A stretch of 64,000 nt of DNA. It comes from SHVO01 sp041905525. Lineage in GTDB: Bacteria; Pseudomonadota; Alphaproteobacteria; Rhodospirillales; Rhodospirillaceae. Below are positions 10,173 to 18,865 of the stretch, in pieces; the first letter of the stretch is position 1, and each line of letters starts with the position of its first letter. Where the stretch lies: positions 1 through 64,000 of the forward strand of contig JAYRKY010000015.1 of NCBI GenBank assembly GCA_041905525.1, read 5' to 3'. Both the position numbers and the translations under genes were made by a program. The notes under the pieces were generated by a model. It made no database searches and was not told where the DNA came from. It saw only the letters and a program-made list of their open reading frames with translations.

Positions 10173-10982
10173 CTAAAAGGCGACAGCTTTGCGCCGCCGC
10201 CGTCCACGTAACGGCACAATCGCCGCCGCTTGCGCGGCTGGCAATGGTTCTGTCACATCCCCGCACGCCTCAGCGCGCTCCGCGTCGCGTTCCTCCGGCG
10301 TCGGCCAATAAAGCCTGAATTGGCCCTGGAAGGATTTCCACCACTGTGGAACGCCGACGGCCAGAGGTTCGCCGAGTTGATGACGCAAGGCTTTGTCGTG
10401 CAGGAGCGTGCGCGTGCTTTCAATCTTGTCGGCGCCGATCTGGTGCAGGATTGCTTTCACGACCTTATCGTGCGGCGCCTTCATGCGGTCGATGCCTGAG
10501 CCGAGTTCGATTTTCCCCATCATGTAGAAAACCAGGTCCGACACGACGCGGTCGCGCCGCCCTGCCACGGCATCGACCTGCTCGCCGACCTCACCGAGGA
10601 TTTCGGCGGATTCAACGGGACCGTAAAAGCCGCGCATCCGTGCGCACTCCAGGGCGACCACTCCGGCGAAATAGTAATCATCAATGGGGTGCACTTCGAA
10701 GAGAGCCCGCCGTTCGTCGAAGTTGAGCGCGCATTCGCTAAACGCGGCGTCGAGCAGGCGGCTCCATGCGGGATAGGTCCGTGCGGCCGCCGCATTCATC
10801 TCGTTCAGGAAGTAGCCGACGGCAAGCTGGGCCTCGACGCTATTGTCGCTATCCTCGGAGCCGAGGAGGCGCCGGACCGGCAGCGAAAGCCGCCACGCAA
10901 AGCCGGCCAGACCCCGTTTCTTGCGGGTCGGAATGGGCGCAAACACGTTGTCGGTGGCGGTTTCGGCCACGTTTATCCCCAT
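10173..10982 (-). CDS. Hypothetical cytoplasmic protein, 269 residues
   Basis: I do not recognise this protein. It has no signal peptide or membrane segment. The N-terminus and C-terminus are basic (it ends with 'RGRRRRKAVAF'). The middle is mostly helical-looking, with acidic and aromatic stretches such as 'HPIDDYYFAGV' and 'DRVVSDLVFYMMGK'. It shares the strand of the hydrolase downstream, 55 bases away, and stands back to back with the receiver/cNMP-binding gene; the 287-base gap between those two starts must hold both promoters. Codon use resembles the neighbours. Confidence 0.7.
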   Translation of the reverse strand: MGINVAETATDNVFAPIPTRKKRGLAGFAWRLSLPVRRLLGSEDSDNSVEAQLAVGYFLNEMNAAAARTYPAWSRLLDAAFSECALNFDERRALFEVHPIDDYYFAGVVALECARMRGFYGPVESAEILGEVGEQVDAVAGRRDRVVSDLVFYMMGKIELGSGIDRMKAPHDKVVKAILHQIGADKIESTRTLLHDKALRHQLGEPLAVGVPQWWKSFQGQFRLYWPTPEERDAERAEACGDVTEPLPAAQAAAIVPLRGRRRRKAVAF

Positions 10983-11269
10983 CGGTCGGCCCGTCAGCCC
11001 TGCCGCGTTGGTGCGGTTCTAGGCGCTTTTGGACCGGTCTCTTGCAGTGCCACAAAAGAGTTAACAACTGTTCCGAGAAGAAAGTATCGCATAATTCCGG
11101 TAACGGGTGAAGCCGAACCTGCCTATTCCATTTTCGAATCAATATGTTGCCTAATTAATCGCTTGATTTGACTACCCCTTTCGGTGGATGCATGAAGACG
11201 GGATGCGCTGCGCACGGGAAGGCTGCCCCTTTAAGGTAGCCGCGGGCGAAGTGGGGAAGTTCTTGTGGC

Positions 11270-12853
11270 ATGAGTGACTTCGACCTTCAGTCGATGGACA
11301 AGGTCGTCGCCTTCGTGGGCGAACCTGATGATCAGGTCCGGAAGGAACTGCGTCAGATTCTGAATCACGCCGGGGTGAAGCAGGTCAGCGCCCACGGAAA
11401 CCTCGCCAACATCTCCAAACTCATCGCCCAGGTTCCGCCGGATCTCCTGATCCTTTCGGACGACCTCGACCCGGGTGTCTTCGATTTCATCCGCGACATT
11501 CGCCACAATAAGATCGGCACAAATCCCTTTGTCCTGATCACGACGCTCATCGCCCCCAATCATGTCGATGCCGTGAAGCTGGCGATGCAGTCGGGCACCG
11601 ACGACATCATCATCAAGCCGGTCAAGGAAGAGCAGCTTCTACAGCGGCTGAAGCGCGTGACGGTCAATCGCGCCGCCTTCGTCGTCACCAGCGATTACCT
11701 CGGACCGGACCGCCGCGCCAAAAACCGCCCGTCGGCGATACGCCGCATCAACGTCCTCAACACGATGCTCGAAAAGGCGAACGGGAAGGACGTCGATCTG
11801 TCGAATATCCGCGAAGCCGTCGACGGATCGATGAACGAGGTTTTACAGGCGCGCCTCGACTCCCACGGCTATCGCCTTGGATTTGTATGTAACCTGATCC
11901 TTGAGGCGTACCAGACCAACAAGATCACCGAGGAAGTCAAAGAAAAGCTCGGTGTACTCGTTGATCTGCTGCGCGATGCCGCGAAGACGGCGGAGCGGTT
12001 GGAAGAGCGCGAGCTTGCGCTGCTGTGCGGCTCGCTCTCGCGCGACGTCGCGGGGATCGCCGAGCGCTATACGGCTCCCACGCCGAAGGATATCGAACTC
12101 ATCCAGAAGCTCTCGCGTGCGGTGGTCTCGGCCGTAAAACCGCGCACGCCGCCCGAGAAGCTGGAACAGGAGACGCGCCAGGCCACGGAAACTTACCAGC
12201 AGCGCGACCGGGCGAGCTTCGGCGAAGCGAACGAGATTCTTCGCAGTCCCGGGGAAACTCCCGTCGCCGAGATGGACGAGCCGATCATCGAAATCCTGCC
12301 GCTCGCCAAGGGGCAGTATCTCTTCCGCCAAGGCGACCCGCCCACGTCCGCGTACATCCTCAACAGCGGGGCCATCGGCATCTTCAAGGAAGTCGAGGGC
12401 AAAAAGGTACCAATCGCCAGGGTGAAGAAGGGAGAGTTCTTCGGCGAAATGGCGATCATCGACAACAGGCCGCGACGCAATTCGGCCATGGCGCTCGAAG
12501 ATTGCACGCTGTCCCTGGTCTCAAAGGATATGATCGAGGAAAAGCTGGCGGCGTCGGATCCGCTGGTGCGAACGGTCCTTCACATGCTCAGCAATAGCCT
12601 GCGCATGGTGCATGAAGCGTATGCGCCAAAAGGGCGCAGCATGTCCGATTCCGTCCGCGAAATCCGCGAACAAACGCGCCATATCCGGTCGTATCTGGAG
12701 AATGCGGCAGACGCCGCGGTTCGCAAGGAGGGCGCCGAGGTTGCCCAAAAGGTCTCAGCCCTGTCCGAGGAACTCGCGAAATTGATCGAAAGCGCCCCGG
12801 ATCTCGACCGGCGCACGCCCGCCGTCCCGACCGAAAAGGACCTCGCCGGCTAA
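11270..12853 (+). CDS. Receiver-like plus cyclic-nucleotide-binding domain regulator
   Basis: This 527-residue cytoplasmic protein has three parts. Residues about 8-125 look like a CheY-type receiver with the conserved Lys ('DIIIKPVKEEQLL'), but the phosphoacceptor position seems shifted or replaced by Ser ('LLILSDDLDPG'). Residues about 150-320 form a helical linker beginning with 'GPDRR'. Residues about 340-450 are a cyclic-nucleotide-binding barrel ('RQGDPPTSAYIL', 'GEFFGEMAIID', 'RRNSAMA'). A charged helical tail follows. No DNA-binding helix-turn-helix is apparent after the CNB barrel, so it is unlikely to be a CRP-type activator. Partner proteins are unknown. Confidence 0.8.
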   Translation: MSDFDLQSMDKVVAFVGEPDDQVRKELRQILNHAGVKQVSAHGNLANISKLIAQVPPDLLILSDDLDPGVFDFIRDIRHNKIGTNPFVLITTLIAPNHVDAVKLAMQSGTDDIIIKPVKEEQLLQRLKRVTVNRAAFVVTSDYLGPDRRAKNRPSAIRRINVLNTMLEKANGKDVDLSNIREAVDGSMNEVLQARLDSHGYRLGFVCNLILEAYQTNKITEEVKEKLGVLVDLLRDAAKTAERLEERELALLCGSLSRDVAGIAERYTAPTPKDIELIQKLSRAVVSAVKPRTPPEKLEQETRQATETYQQRDRASFGEANEILRSPGETPVAEMDEPIIEILPLAKGQYLFRQGDPPTSAYILNSGAIGIFKEVEGKKVPIARVKKGEFFGEMAIIDNRPRRNSAMALEDCTLSLVSKDMIEEKLAASDPLVRTVLHMLSNSLRMVHEAYAPKGRSMSDSVREIREQTRHIRSYLENAADAAVRKEGAEVAQKVSALSEELAKLIESAPDLDRRTPAVPTEKDLAG

Positions 12854-12962
12854 AGCCGCGACGCCTTACAGCCCTTTCATATCCCTCACGGTTCAGAGAC
12901 TTGCACACCTGGGGATGAATCCCTAACTTTTCGCCCGCGCGTAAGCGAAGCGGGGAAAACGC

Positions 12963-13925
12963 ATGACGGTTATGGTCGAGATCGATCAGCTTTCGAAAAC
13001 CTTCGGAAGCTTCCGGGCAGTCGACGGCATCAGCCTGACAGTTGCGAAAGGGGAGGTCCTCGGATTTCTGGGACCGAACGGTGCGGGAAAAACCACCACC
13101 ATGCGCATGGTCGCCGGGTTTCTGACCCCGAGCGGCGGCACCGCGCGGGTCTGTGGCCGCGACGTGGTGCAGGATCCGACCGGCGTGAAAAGCATGCTCG
13201 GCTACCTGCCCGAGGGCTCGCCATCGTACGACGATATGTCCGTCGGCGGCTTTCTTAAATTCATCGCGGAGATCCGTGGTTTTGATGGCGCCGAATGTAA
13301 AGCGCGTGTGGAGAATGTTGTCGCGCGGCTCGGATTGGGCGACGTCATCGACCGTAAGATCGACATTCTGTCCAAGGGTTATCGCCGGCGTGTCGGGCTT
13401 GCCCAGAGCATCCTGCATGATCCACCGGTGCTCATCCTCGATGAGCCGACGGACGGCCTCGATCCAAATCAAAAGCACCAAGTGCGCAGCCTGATCGCGG
13501 AGATGGCGCCGGAAAAGGCGATCATCGTCTCCACCCACATTCTGGAAGAGGTCGAAGCGGTCTGCACGCGGGCTGTCATCATCAGCGGCGGGCGTGTTCT
13601 TGCCGACGGCACCGCCGCCCAGCTGCGGACGCGCTTGCCGGAAAGCAGGGCCGTCTGTGTTGTGCTGCCCCAATCGGCGGCGGCGGCGGCGGCGGCGCAG
13701 TTCAAGGCGCTCGCGAGCGTGGCCGCAGTCTTCGAAACCCCGGCCGAGAACGGGCAGGCGAGACTCCGCATCACGCCGAAGGGCGACGCGTTCTTGGCGG
13801 CGGAAATCTCCGCGCTCGTGCGCGCACAAGGACTTCCGGCCACTGAAATCTATCAGGACCGCAGCAGCCTCGACGACGTCTTCCGCCTCATCACCACAGG
13901 CGCGCCGCCCCGTGCCGCAGCCTGA
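12963..13925 (+). CDS. ABC transporter ATP-binding protein, GldA-like
   Basis: The 320-residue ATPase has the Walker A 'GPNGAGKTTT', the signature region 'LSKGYRRRVGLAQ', and Walker B plus D-loop 'LILDEPTDGLDP', followed by 'VSTHILEEVE' with the switch His. It heads a compact operon: the permease starts 14 bases after its stop, followed by a GldG-like protein and a DUF4340 protein. This order is that of the ABC-2 system called GldA/GldFG in Bacteroidetes gliding, widespread in non-gliding proteobacteria with unknown cargo. GGGGAAAA precedes the ATG. An alanine run near residue 240 and a DUF4162-like C-terminal segment are normal for the group. Confidence 0.92.
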   Translation: MTVMVEIDQLSKTFGSFRAVDGISLTVAKGEVLGFLGPNGAGKTTTMRMVAGFLTPSGGTARVCGRDVVQDPTGVKSMLGYLPEGSPSYDDMSVGGFLKFIAEIRGFDGAECKARVENVVARLGLGDVIDRKIDILSKGYRRRVGLAQSILHDPPVLILDEPTDGLDPNQKHQVRSLIAEMAPEKAIIVSTHILEEVEAVCTRAVIISGGRVLADGTAAQLRTRLPESRAVCVVLPQSAAAAAAAQFKALASVAAVFETPAENGQARLRITPKGDAFLAAEISALVRAQGLPATEIYQDRSSLDDVFRLITTGAPPRAAA

Positions 13926-13939
13926 TTTCAGAGGTTCCC

Positions 13940-14674
13940 ATGCGTCAAATTTGGATCATCGCCAAGCGCGAGCTTGCGGCTTACTTCGCGACACCCGTCG
14001 CGTTCGTCTTCATCGCCATTTTCGTCGGATTGACCGGTGCTTTCGCTTTCTACATCGGCGACTTCTTCGATCAAAACCAGGCGAGCCTGCAGAACTTCTT
14101 CAGCCACCACCCATGGCTCTACGTTCTCCTGGTACCCGCGGTGGCCATGCGGCTGTGGGCGGAAGAGCGGAAGTCCGGAACGATCGAGCAGCTTCTCACC
14201 TTGCCTGTGACCACCACGCAGGCGGTCCTGGGCAAATTCCTTGCGGCGTGGCTGTTCTGCGGCATCGCGCTGGCCCTGACTGCGCCCATGTGGATCACCG
14301 TGAATATCCTTGGAAGTCCCGATAACGGCGTAATCGTCCTCAGCTACATCGGCAGCTTCATCGTGGCCGGCGCCTTTATGTCGATCGGCATTTGCATGTC
14401 GGCGCTGACCCGCAATCAAATTGTCGCGTTCATCCTGGGCGCGGTGGTCTGTTTTCTCTTTACCATGAGCGGTCTCGATATGGTGCTGAACGCCTTCCGC
14501 GGATGGGCGCCCGAGGCGGTTGTCGACACCATCGCCTCGTTCAGCTTCCTCACCCGTTTCGACGGAATGACCCGCGGCGTGATCGCCGTGCGCGATTTCG
14601 TGTTTTTCTTCTCACTCATGGCGTTCTGGCTGTTCGCGGCCGTCTTGGCCGTCGATACGCGTAAGGGGGCCTAA
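13940..14674 (+). CDS. ABC-2 type permease, GldF-like
   Basis: The 244-residue inner-membrane protein has about six hydrophobic segments, beginning with an amphipathic 'WIIAKRELAAYFATP' helix typical of ABC-2 permeases. The 'EERKSGTIEQLLTLPVTT' loop is the coupling signature of the GldF/NosY group. GAGG sits 7 bases before the ATG. It pairs with the ATPase upstream and overlaps functionally with the GldG-like protein, which starts 2 bases after its stop. Confidence 0.92.
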   Translation: MRQIWIIAKRELAAYFATPVAFVFIAIFVGLTGAFAFYIGDFFDQNQASLQNFFSHHPWLYVLLVPAVAMRLWAEERKSGTIEQLLTLPVTTTQAVLGKFLAAWLFCGIALALTAPMWITVNILGSPDNGVIVLSYIGSFIVAGAFMSIGICMSALTRNQIVAFILGAVVCFLFTMSGLDMVLNAFRGWAPEAVVDTIASFSFLTRFDGMTRGVIAVRDFVFFFSLMAFWLFAAVLAVDTRKGA

Positions 14675-14676
14675 TC

Positions 14677-16563
14677 ATGCAACGTCTCGACTCACGCACC
14701 CTCGGCACCATCGCGATCATCGCCGGTGCAGTGCTTTTTATCGCCGTGAACGTCCTGGCTAACACGTGGTTGCGCAGTATGCGCCTCGATGTCACCGAGG
14801 GCGCCTCTTACAGCACGTCGGCGCAGGTGAAGCCGATGTTCGCCAGCATCAAAGAGCCCATCGTTGTGCGCGTCTACTTCTCGGAGGCCATCGGCCGGGC
14901 CAGCCCGCGCCATGCCGAGTACTTCCAGCGCGTGCGGGACTTGCTGCAGCAATACGCCGAGCTTGCGAATGGCAAGATCAAGGTTGAGCTGTATAACCCC
15001 GAGCCGTTCTCGGACGTCGAGGACCGGGCAGTGGGCTTCGGCCTTCAAGCGGTGCCCCTCGGCCAGTTGGGTGAGGTGGGCTACTTCGGCCTCGCGGCCA
15101 CCAACTCGACGGACGACCAACAGGTCATTCCGTTCTTCAATCTCGAGCGCGCTCAATTCCTCGAATACGATCTCGCCAAGCTGATCTACAGCCTGTCCGA
15201 GCCCGATCAGCCGAAAATCGGCCTGCTCTCGACGCTGCCGATCGAAGGCGCTCCGGCGATGCCGAACATGATGGGCATGCCGCCGCAGCAACAGCGGCCC
15301 TGGGCGATCCTCGGCCAAATCAAGGACACCTTCGCGATCGAAACCCTGAGCCCCAGCCTCACGGCGATCCCCGCGGACATCGACATCCTGATGCTCGTGC
15401 AGCCAGATGGGCTTTCCGATACGGCCGCTTACGCCATCGATCAGTTTATCCTGCGCGGCGGCAAGGCGCTCGTGTTCGTCGATCCGAACGCGGAGTCCGC
15501 CGGAATGGGCGGGCCTCCGGGCGGCGGCGACAAACAAGGCATCAGCAAGCTCCTCGCGGCATGGGGCGTGAAGATGGTGGAAGGCCAGGTCGTCGGCGAT
15601 ATCGAGGCGGCCGCGCGCGTGGGCATCCAGGCGGAAGGCCGTCCGGTGGCGGCTGACTATGTGGCGTGGCTGCAGCTGCGGGCGGGTCACTTCGATACCC
15701 GCGATGCGATCACGGGCGATCTGCGCCAGATCAATCTGGGAACATCGGGTGTCCTTGAGAAGGTGGAGGGAGCGACCACCACCGTGACGCCGCTGATTTC
15801 CACGGGCCTGCAGTCGATGCGCATGCTCGCCGACAAGTTCCTCGGCTTGCCGGACGTCGTGTCGTTGTTCCGCGATTTCAAACCGCAGAACAAATCGGAA
15901 ATCCTAGCGGCGCGCATTTCGGGTCCGGCGAAGAGCGCCTTCGCTGCTGCGCCGAAAGCGGAAGGAACAGCGCCTTCGGCCGATGCGCACCTCAGCGAGT
16001 CCAAACAGCCCATCCAGGTGGTTGTTGTTGCCGATACGGATATCCTCGGCGACCGCTTCTGGACCCAGAACAGTTCCTTCCTCGGCGAGCAGATTGTCGT
16101 TCCCACCGCCGACAATGCGAACTTCGTCATCAATGCGCTCGAAAATCTGACGGGCTCGCCCGCCTTGTCGGCGCTGCGGGGACGCGGAGTCCAAAGCCGG
16201 CCCTTTGAATTGCTTGAGTCCATCCGCCGTGACGCCGAGAAGCAATATCGCGCGACCGAGCAGTCCCTGACCGGTCGCCTGGAAGAGCTTCAGAAGAAGG
16301 TGAGCGCCATGCAGGTGCGTGAAGATGGGCAGGGCCAGGCGATTCTCAGCGATGAGGATCAGCGGACGATTGAAAGCTACCGCGGCGATATCCTGGAAAC
16401 GCGTCGTGAGCTTCGCGAGGTGCAACGCGCCCTGCGCGAGGACATCGACCGGCTGCAGGGCATTCTCACCTTCGTGAACATCGCGCTCGTGCCGATCCTC
16501 TTCGGGCTCGGTCTCATCATCTCCGCTGCGGTCCGGCGCCGTCGCCGCACCGCAGCCGCTTAA
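14677..16563 (+). CDS. GldG-like auxiliary protein of the ABC-2 system
   Basis: The 628-residue protein has one N-terminal membrane helix, a large periplasmic region and a C-terminal membrane helix ending in basic 'RRRRRTAAA'. The periplasmic part starts with 'LDVTEGASYSTSAQ', the hallmark of the GldG/ABC_transp_aux family, and contains 'PDGLSDTAAYAIDQFILRGG'. A coiled-coil stretch (about 510-600) precedes the last helix. It probably works with the permease as part of an export or envelope-remodelling complex; the cargo is unknown. Confidence 0.9.
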   Translation: MQRLDSRTLGTIAIIAGAVLFIAVNVLANTWLRSMRLDVTEGASYSTSAQVKPMFASIKEPIVVRVYFSEAIGRASPRHAEYFQRVRDLLQQYAELANGKIKVELYNPEPFSDVEDRAVGFGLQAVPLGQLGEVGYFGLAATNSTDDQQVIPFFNLERAQFLEYDLAKLIYSLSEPDQPKIGLLSTLPIEGAPAMPNMMGMPPQQQRPWAILGQIKDTFAIETLSPSLTAIPADIDILMLVQPDGLSDTAAYAIDQFILRGGKALVFVDPNAESAGMGGPPGGGDKQGISKLLAAWGVKMVEGQVVGDIEAAARVGIQAEGRPVAADYVAWLQLRAGHFDTRDAITGDLRQINLGTSGVLEKVEGATTTVTPLISTGLQSMRMLADKFLGLPDVVSLFRDFKPQNKSEILAARISGPAKSAFAAAPKAEGTAPSADAHLSESKQPIQVVVVADTDILGDRFWTQNSSFLGEQIVVPTADNANFVINALENLTGSPALSALRGRGVQSRPFELLESIRRDAEKQYRATEQSLTGRLEELQKKVSAMQVREDGQGQAILSDEDQRTIESYRGDILETRRELREVQRALREDIDRLQGILTFVNIALVPILFGLGLIISAAVRRRRRTAAA

Positions 16564-16576
16564 GGAGGTCCGACAC

Positions 16577-17629
16577 ATGAGACAGAATACGATCTTCGGG
16601 CTGACCGCAGCAGCCGGGCTCGGCGCTGTTCTGGCGATCGCCGCCGTGTTCACCCAGCCGCGGGTGGAAACCGCTGCCGGCAATGGTCAGCCGGTGTTTC
16701 CTGGGCTCATCGATAAGGTCCAGGCGAACCTGAAATCGGTGGTGATCCGTCACGCAGGCGGAACGATCTCTCTGGATCGCGACGGCAACGTGTTTCATTA
16801 CCGGGAGCGCGCCAACTATCCGGCGGATGGGCAGAAGGTTGTCGATCTGGTGGTCGATATCGCCCGCCTGACGAAACTCGAGAGCAAGACAAGTCAGCCG
16901 GAGCGATATGCTCGCCTCGACTTGCAGGACCCGACGGAGAAGGGTTCGAACGCGAAGCAGGTCACACTGCTGGACACCAATGGGAAAGAGATGGCGACCC
17001 TGATCGTCGGAAAGCGGAAATACACGCTCGGCGGTAAGGAGGGCGGGACTTATATCCGGTTGCCCGGCGACGCCCAGACGTGGCTTGCCCTCGGTGAGGT
17101 GAACCCCGGCGTGGCGCCGCGCGACTGGATCGCCAAGGATGTCATGGATGTGCCCGACGCGGCCGTGAAACGGGTCACCGTCACGACGCCGAAGGGCGAG
17201 CGCGTGATCGCGGCGCGGGGCGCCGACGAGAAGTTCGTCATCGAGAATCTTCCCAAGAACGTTTCTCTGGAAAGCGAGTTCACCGCCGAGGAATACGGCC
17301 GGATTCTCGCGGGACTCCAGGCGGAGGATGTCGCGCCGGCCGACCAAGTGAGCTTCCCGAAGGACAAAACCTATACGACCGTTGTCGAGACGGTCGAAGG
17401 CTCCACGATCACGGTCGACATGACCGACGTTAACGAGCAGCAGAGCTGGATCCGGGTCTCCGCCGCTCCGGCTCCAGGCTTAAACGCCGAAAGCAGCGCC
17501 GCGAAGGCGATGGCCGGCATCAATGCCCGCGGGCAGGGACGGGTTTTCCAGATCCCGGCTTATAAGACCGCGATTATGAAGCGGACGCTGGCCGACCTGC
17601 GCAGCAAACCGGAGCAGGCCCGGAAATAG
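16577..17629 (+). CDS. DUF4340 domain protein of the Gld-type operon
   Basis: The 350-residue protein has an N-terminal signal anchor (about 8-28) and a mostly beta-strand periplasmic domain with repeated 'DLQDPTEKGSNAKQVTLLD'-like segments, matching DUF4340. A near-perfect AAGGAGGT lies 7 bases before the ATG, suggesting high translation. It closes the four-gene ABC operon, as is common for this family; its role in the complex is not known. Confidence 0.88.
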   Translation: MRQNTIFGLTAAAGLGAVLAIAAVFTQPRVETAAGNGQPVFPGLIDKVQANLKSVVIRHAGGTISLDRDGNVFHYRERANYPADGQKVVDLVVDIARLTKLESKTSQPERYARLDLQDPTEKGSNAKQVTLLDTNGKEMATLIVGKRKYTLGGKEGGTYIRLPGDAQTWLALGEVNPGVAPRDWIAKDVMDVPDAAVKRVTVTTPKGERVIAARGADEKFVIENLPKNVSLESEFTAEEYGRILAGLQAEDVAPADQVSFPKDKTYTTVVETVEGSTITVDMTDVNEQQSWIRVSAAPAPGLNAESSAAKAMAGINARGQGRVFQIPAYKTAIMKRTLADLRSKPEQARK

Positions 17630-17700
17630 GCAGAGTTTAACTTTGCTGGATTTTCCCGTTTAGCCGGTGCACGATTATCGCCGGGAATGGGGAGACCGGC

Positions 17701-17895
17701 ATGGGGAAGTTTGCCTTGATTCAAGCCACCTACGCGGTGACGGGGATCTTGTTTTTCGTCCGCGACCTGATGGTCGTCAGGGCGCCGATGGACAAGGCGA
17801 TGATCAACGCCTTTATCTGGCCGTACGCTCAATTTGAGGTGATGAAAGCTTACGTGCTGAACTGGCTGAATACGGCGCTGTCCGCGATCCAGTAG
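17701..17895 (+). CDS. Small membrane protein, 64 residues
   Basis: I do not recognise this protein by name. It has one clear hydrophobic segment near the N-terminus ('YAVTGILFFVRDLMVV') and a second, weaker one near the C-terminus. GGGGAGA is 5 bases before the ATG, which supports real translation. It follows the DUF4340 gene by 71 bases on the same strand and meets the 48-codon minus-strand gene stop to stop without a gap. Confidence 0.65.
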   Translation: MGKFALIQATYAVTGILFFVRDLMVVRAPMDKAMINAFIWPYAQFEVMKAYVLNWLNTALSAIQ

Positions 17896-18042
17896 TCAGT
17901 CGACGGAACGCGCGCTCTTCCACCGCGCATAGGCCTCGCGAAGACGCTGGCGGCGGAGCTGGCATCCTTTGCAGGGCAGGGCCAGGGCCAGGATGACAAT
18001 GGCCGCGACGCCGATGGCCCATGTCAGCAGAAACAGCGTCAT
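17896..18042 (-). CDS. 48-residue single-pass membrane protein with a CxxC motif
   Basis: The reading frame codes for one N-terminal membrane helix ('LLTWAIGVAAIVILALAL') followed directly by 'PCKGCQLRRQRLREAY', a CxxC pair beside a basic amphipathic tail. Its ATG overlaps the stop of the ferredoxin gene (ATGA at 18042-18039), so the two are likely translationally coupled. A CxxC next to the membrane and beside an Fe-S protein suggests a redox or metal role, but this is inference. The ATGA overlap and the coherent helix argue against chance. Confidence 0.6.
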   Translation of the reverse strand: MTLFLLTWAIGVAAIVILALALPCKGCQLRRQRLREAYARWKSARSVD

Positions 18043-18392
18043 GGCGCGGGCGCGTCCGCCTCGGCGGGAAGAGCTCCACGCCGTTCGGCCTCTGCACGGA
18101 TCGCGCTCATCACCCGTGCAATCGCTGCGGCGTCGACCTCGCCTTCCAGACTGATAAAGTCGCCCCCTTGAATCTTGATGGTGGGACCGTGCAGACAATT
18201 GTTCATGCACGGCCCGCGCGTGATTGAGGCCGGCAGACGCTCCTCCATGATCTGCCGCTCGAGGGCATCGGCCAAGCCACGGCTGCCGCGTCCGCCGCAG
18301 GATGGGAGCTTATCGGTGTTCAGCCGCTTATTGATGCACACCCGCACGGCGAAAAGCGGCTTCGGAACGGGAATCCAGTCTGCGTCAATCAT
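18039..18392 (-). CDS. Thioredoxin-like [2Fe-2S] ferredoxin
   Basis: The 117-residue cytoplasmic protein has the four-cysteine pattern of thioredoxin-fold 2Fe-2S ferredoxins (NuoE C-domain type): C-x12-C ('VCINKRLNTDKLPSCGGRG') then C-x3-C ('GPCMNNCLHGP'). The rest fits the short beta-alpha fold, with an acidic/alanine-rich C-terminal tail. Such proteins carry one electron, but the partner is not evident. It is followed with ATGA overlap by a small membrane CxxC protein and preceded by a NUDIX gene 9 bases upstream, so the three form one minus-strand unit. Confidence 0.85.
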   Translation of the reverse strand: MIDADWIPVPKPLFAVRVCINKRLNTDKLPSCGGRGSRGLADALERQIMEERLPASITRGPCMNNCLHGPTIKIQGGDFISLEGEVDAAAIARVMSAIRAEAERRGALPAEADAPAP

Positions 18393-18401
18393 CCAACACC
18401 G

Positions 18402-18851
18402 TTAGTCCAAGGCGAGCGCGGCTTCAATTATCCGCTGCGTCTCACTCCACAGCCCGTAGGCCGCCAAGTCTTCAATAGCCACCCATCGGGCGTCCATCGC
18501 GTCATCGCCCGCACGAGGCTCTCCGGCGGCCCATTCGGCGCGGAAGTCAACGAGGGTCCAATGGCCGGTGACCGCCCCGCCCGCTCTGCTGATGCCGTCG
18601 ACCACATCGATGAGGCGCAGATTGCGCACGGTGACGCCGGTTTCTTCCAAGACCTCGCGCGCCGCCGTTTCGCGGATGGTCTCGCCCCACTCCTGGCGCC
18701 CACCCGGAATGCTCCACTCGCCCGCCCGCGGCGGATTGCCACGCCGGATCAAGAGCACTTCGACACCGGACGGACCGGTACGCGTGACGACGGCGCCGAT
18801 GCCGACCGAAGGGCGTTGCCGTTCACCGCTTGGGACAGGGGGTTCAACCAT
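18402..18851 (-). CDS. NUDIX hydrolase, ADP-ribose/nucleotide type
   Basis: The product (149 residues from ATG 18851) contains a complete NUDIX box, G-x5-E-x7-REVLEETGV ('GGRQEWGETIRETAAREV...'), which binds Mg2+ and cleaves nucleoside diphosphates linked to another moiety. 'GEWSIPGG' before the box is typical of the ADP-ribose pyrophosphatase/MutT-like group. An in-frame start 36 bases upstream would overlap the divergent DUF502 gene, so the inner ATG is preferred; even so only 14 bases separate the two start codons, and neither has a strong ribosome binding site. Confidence 0.88.
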   Translation of the reverse strand: MVEPPVPSGERQRPSVGIGAVVTRTGPSGVEVLLIRRGNPPRAGEWSIPGGRQEWGETIRETAAREVLEETGVTVRNLRLIDVVDGISRAGGAVTGHWTLVDFRAEWAAGEPRAGDDAMDARWVAIEDLAAYGLWSETQRIIEAALALD

Positions 18852-18865
18852 GCGAAGATGATGGC

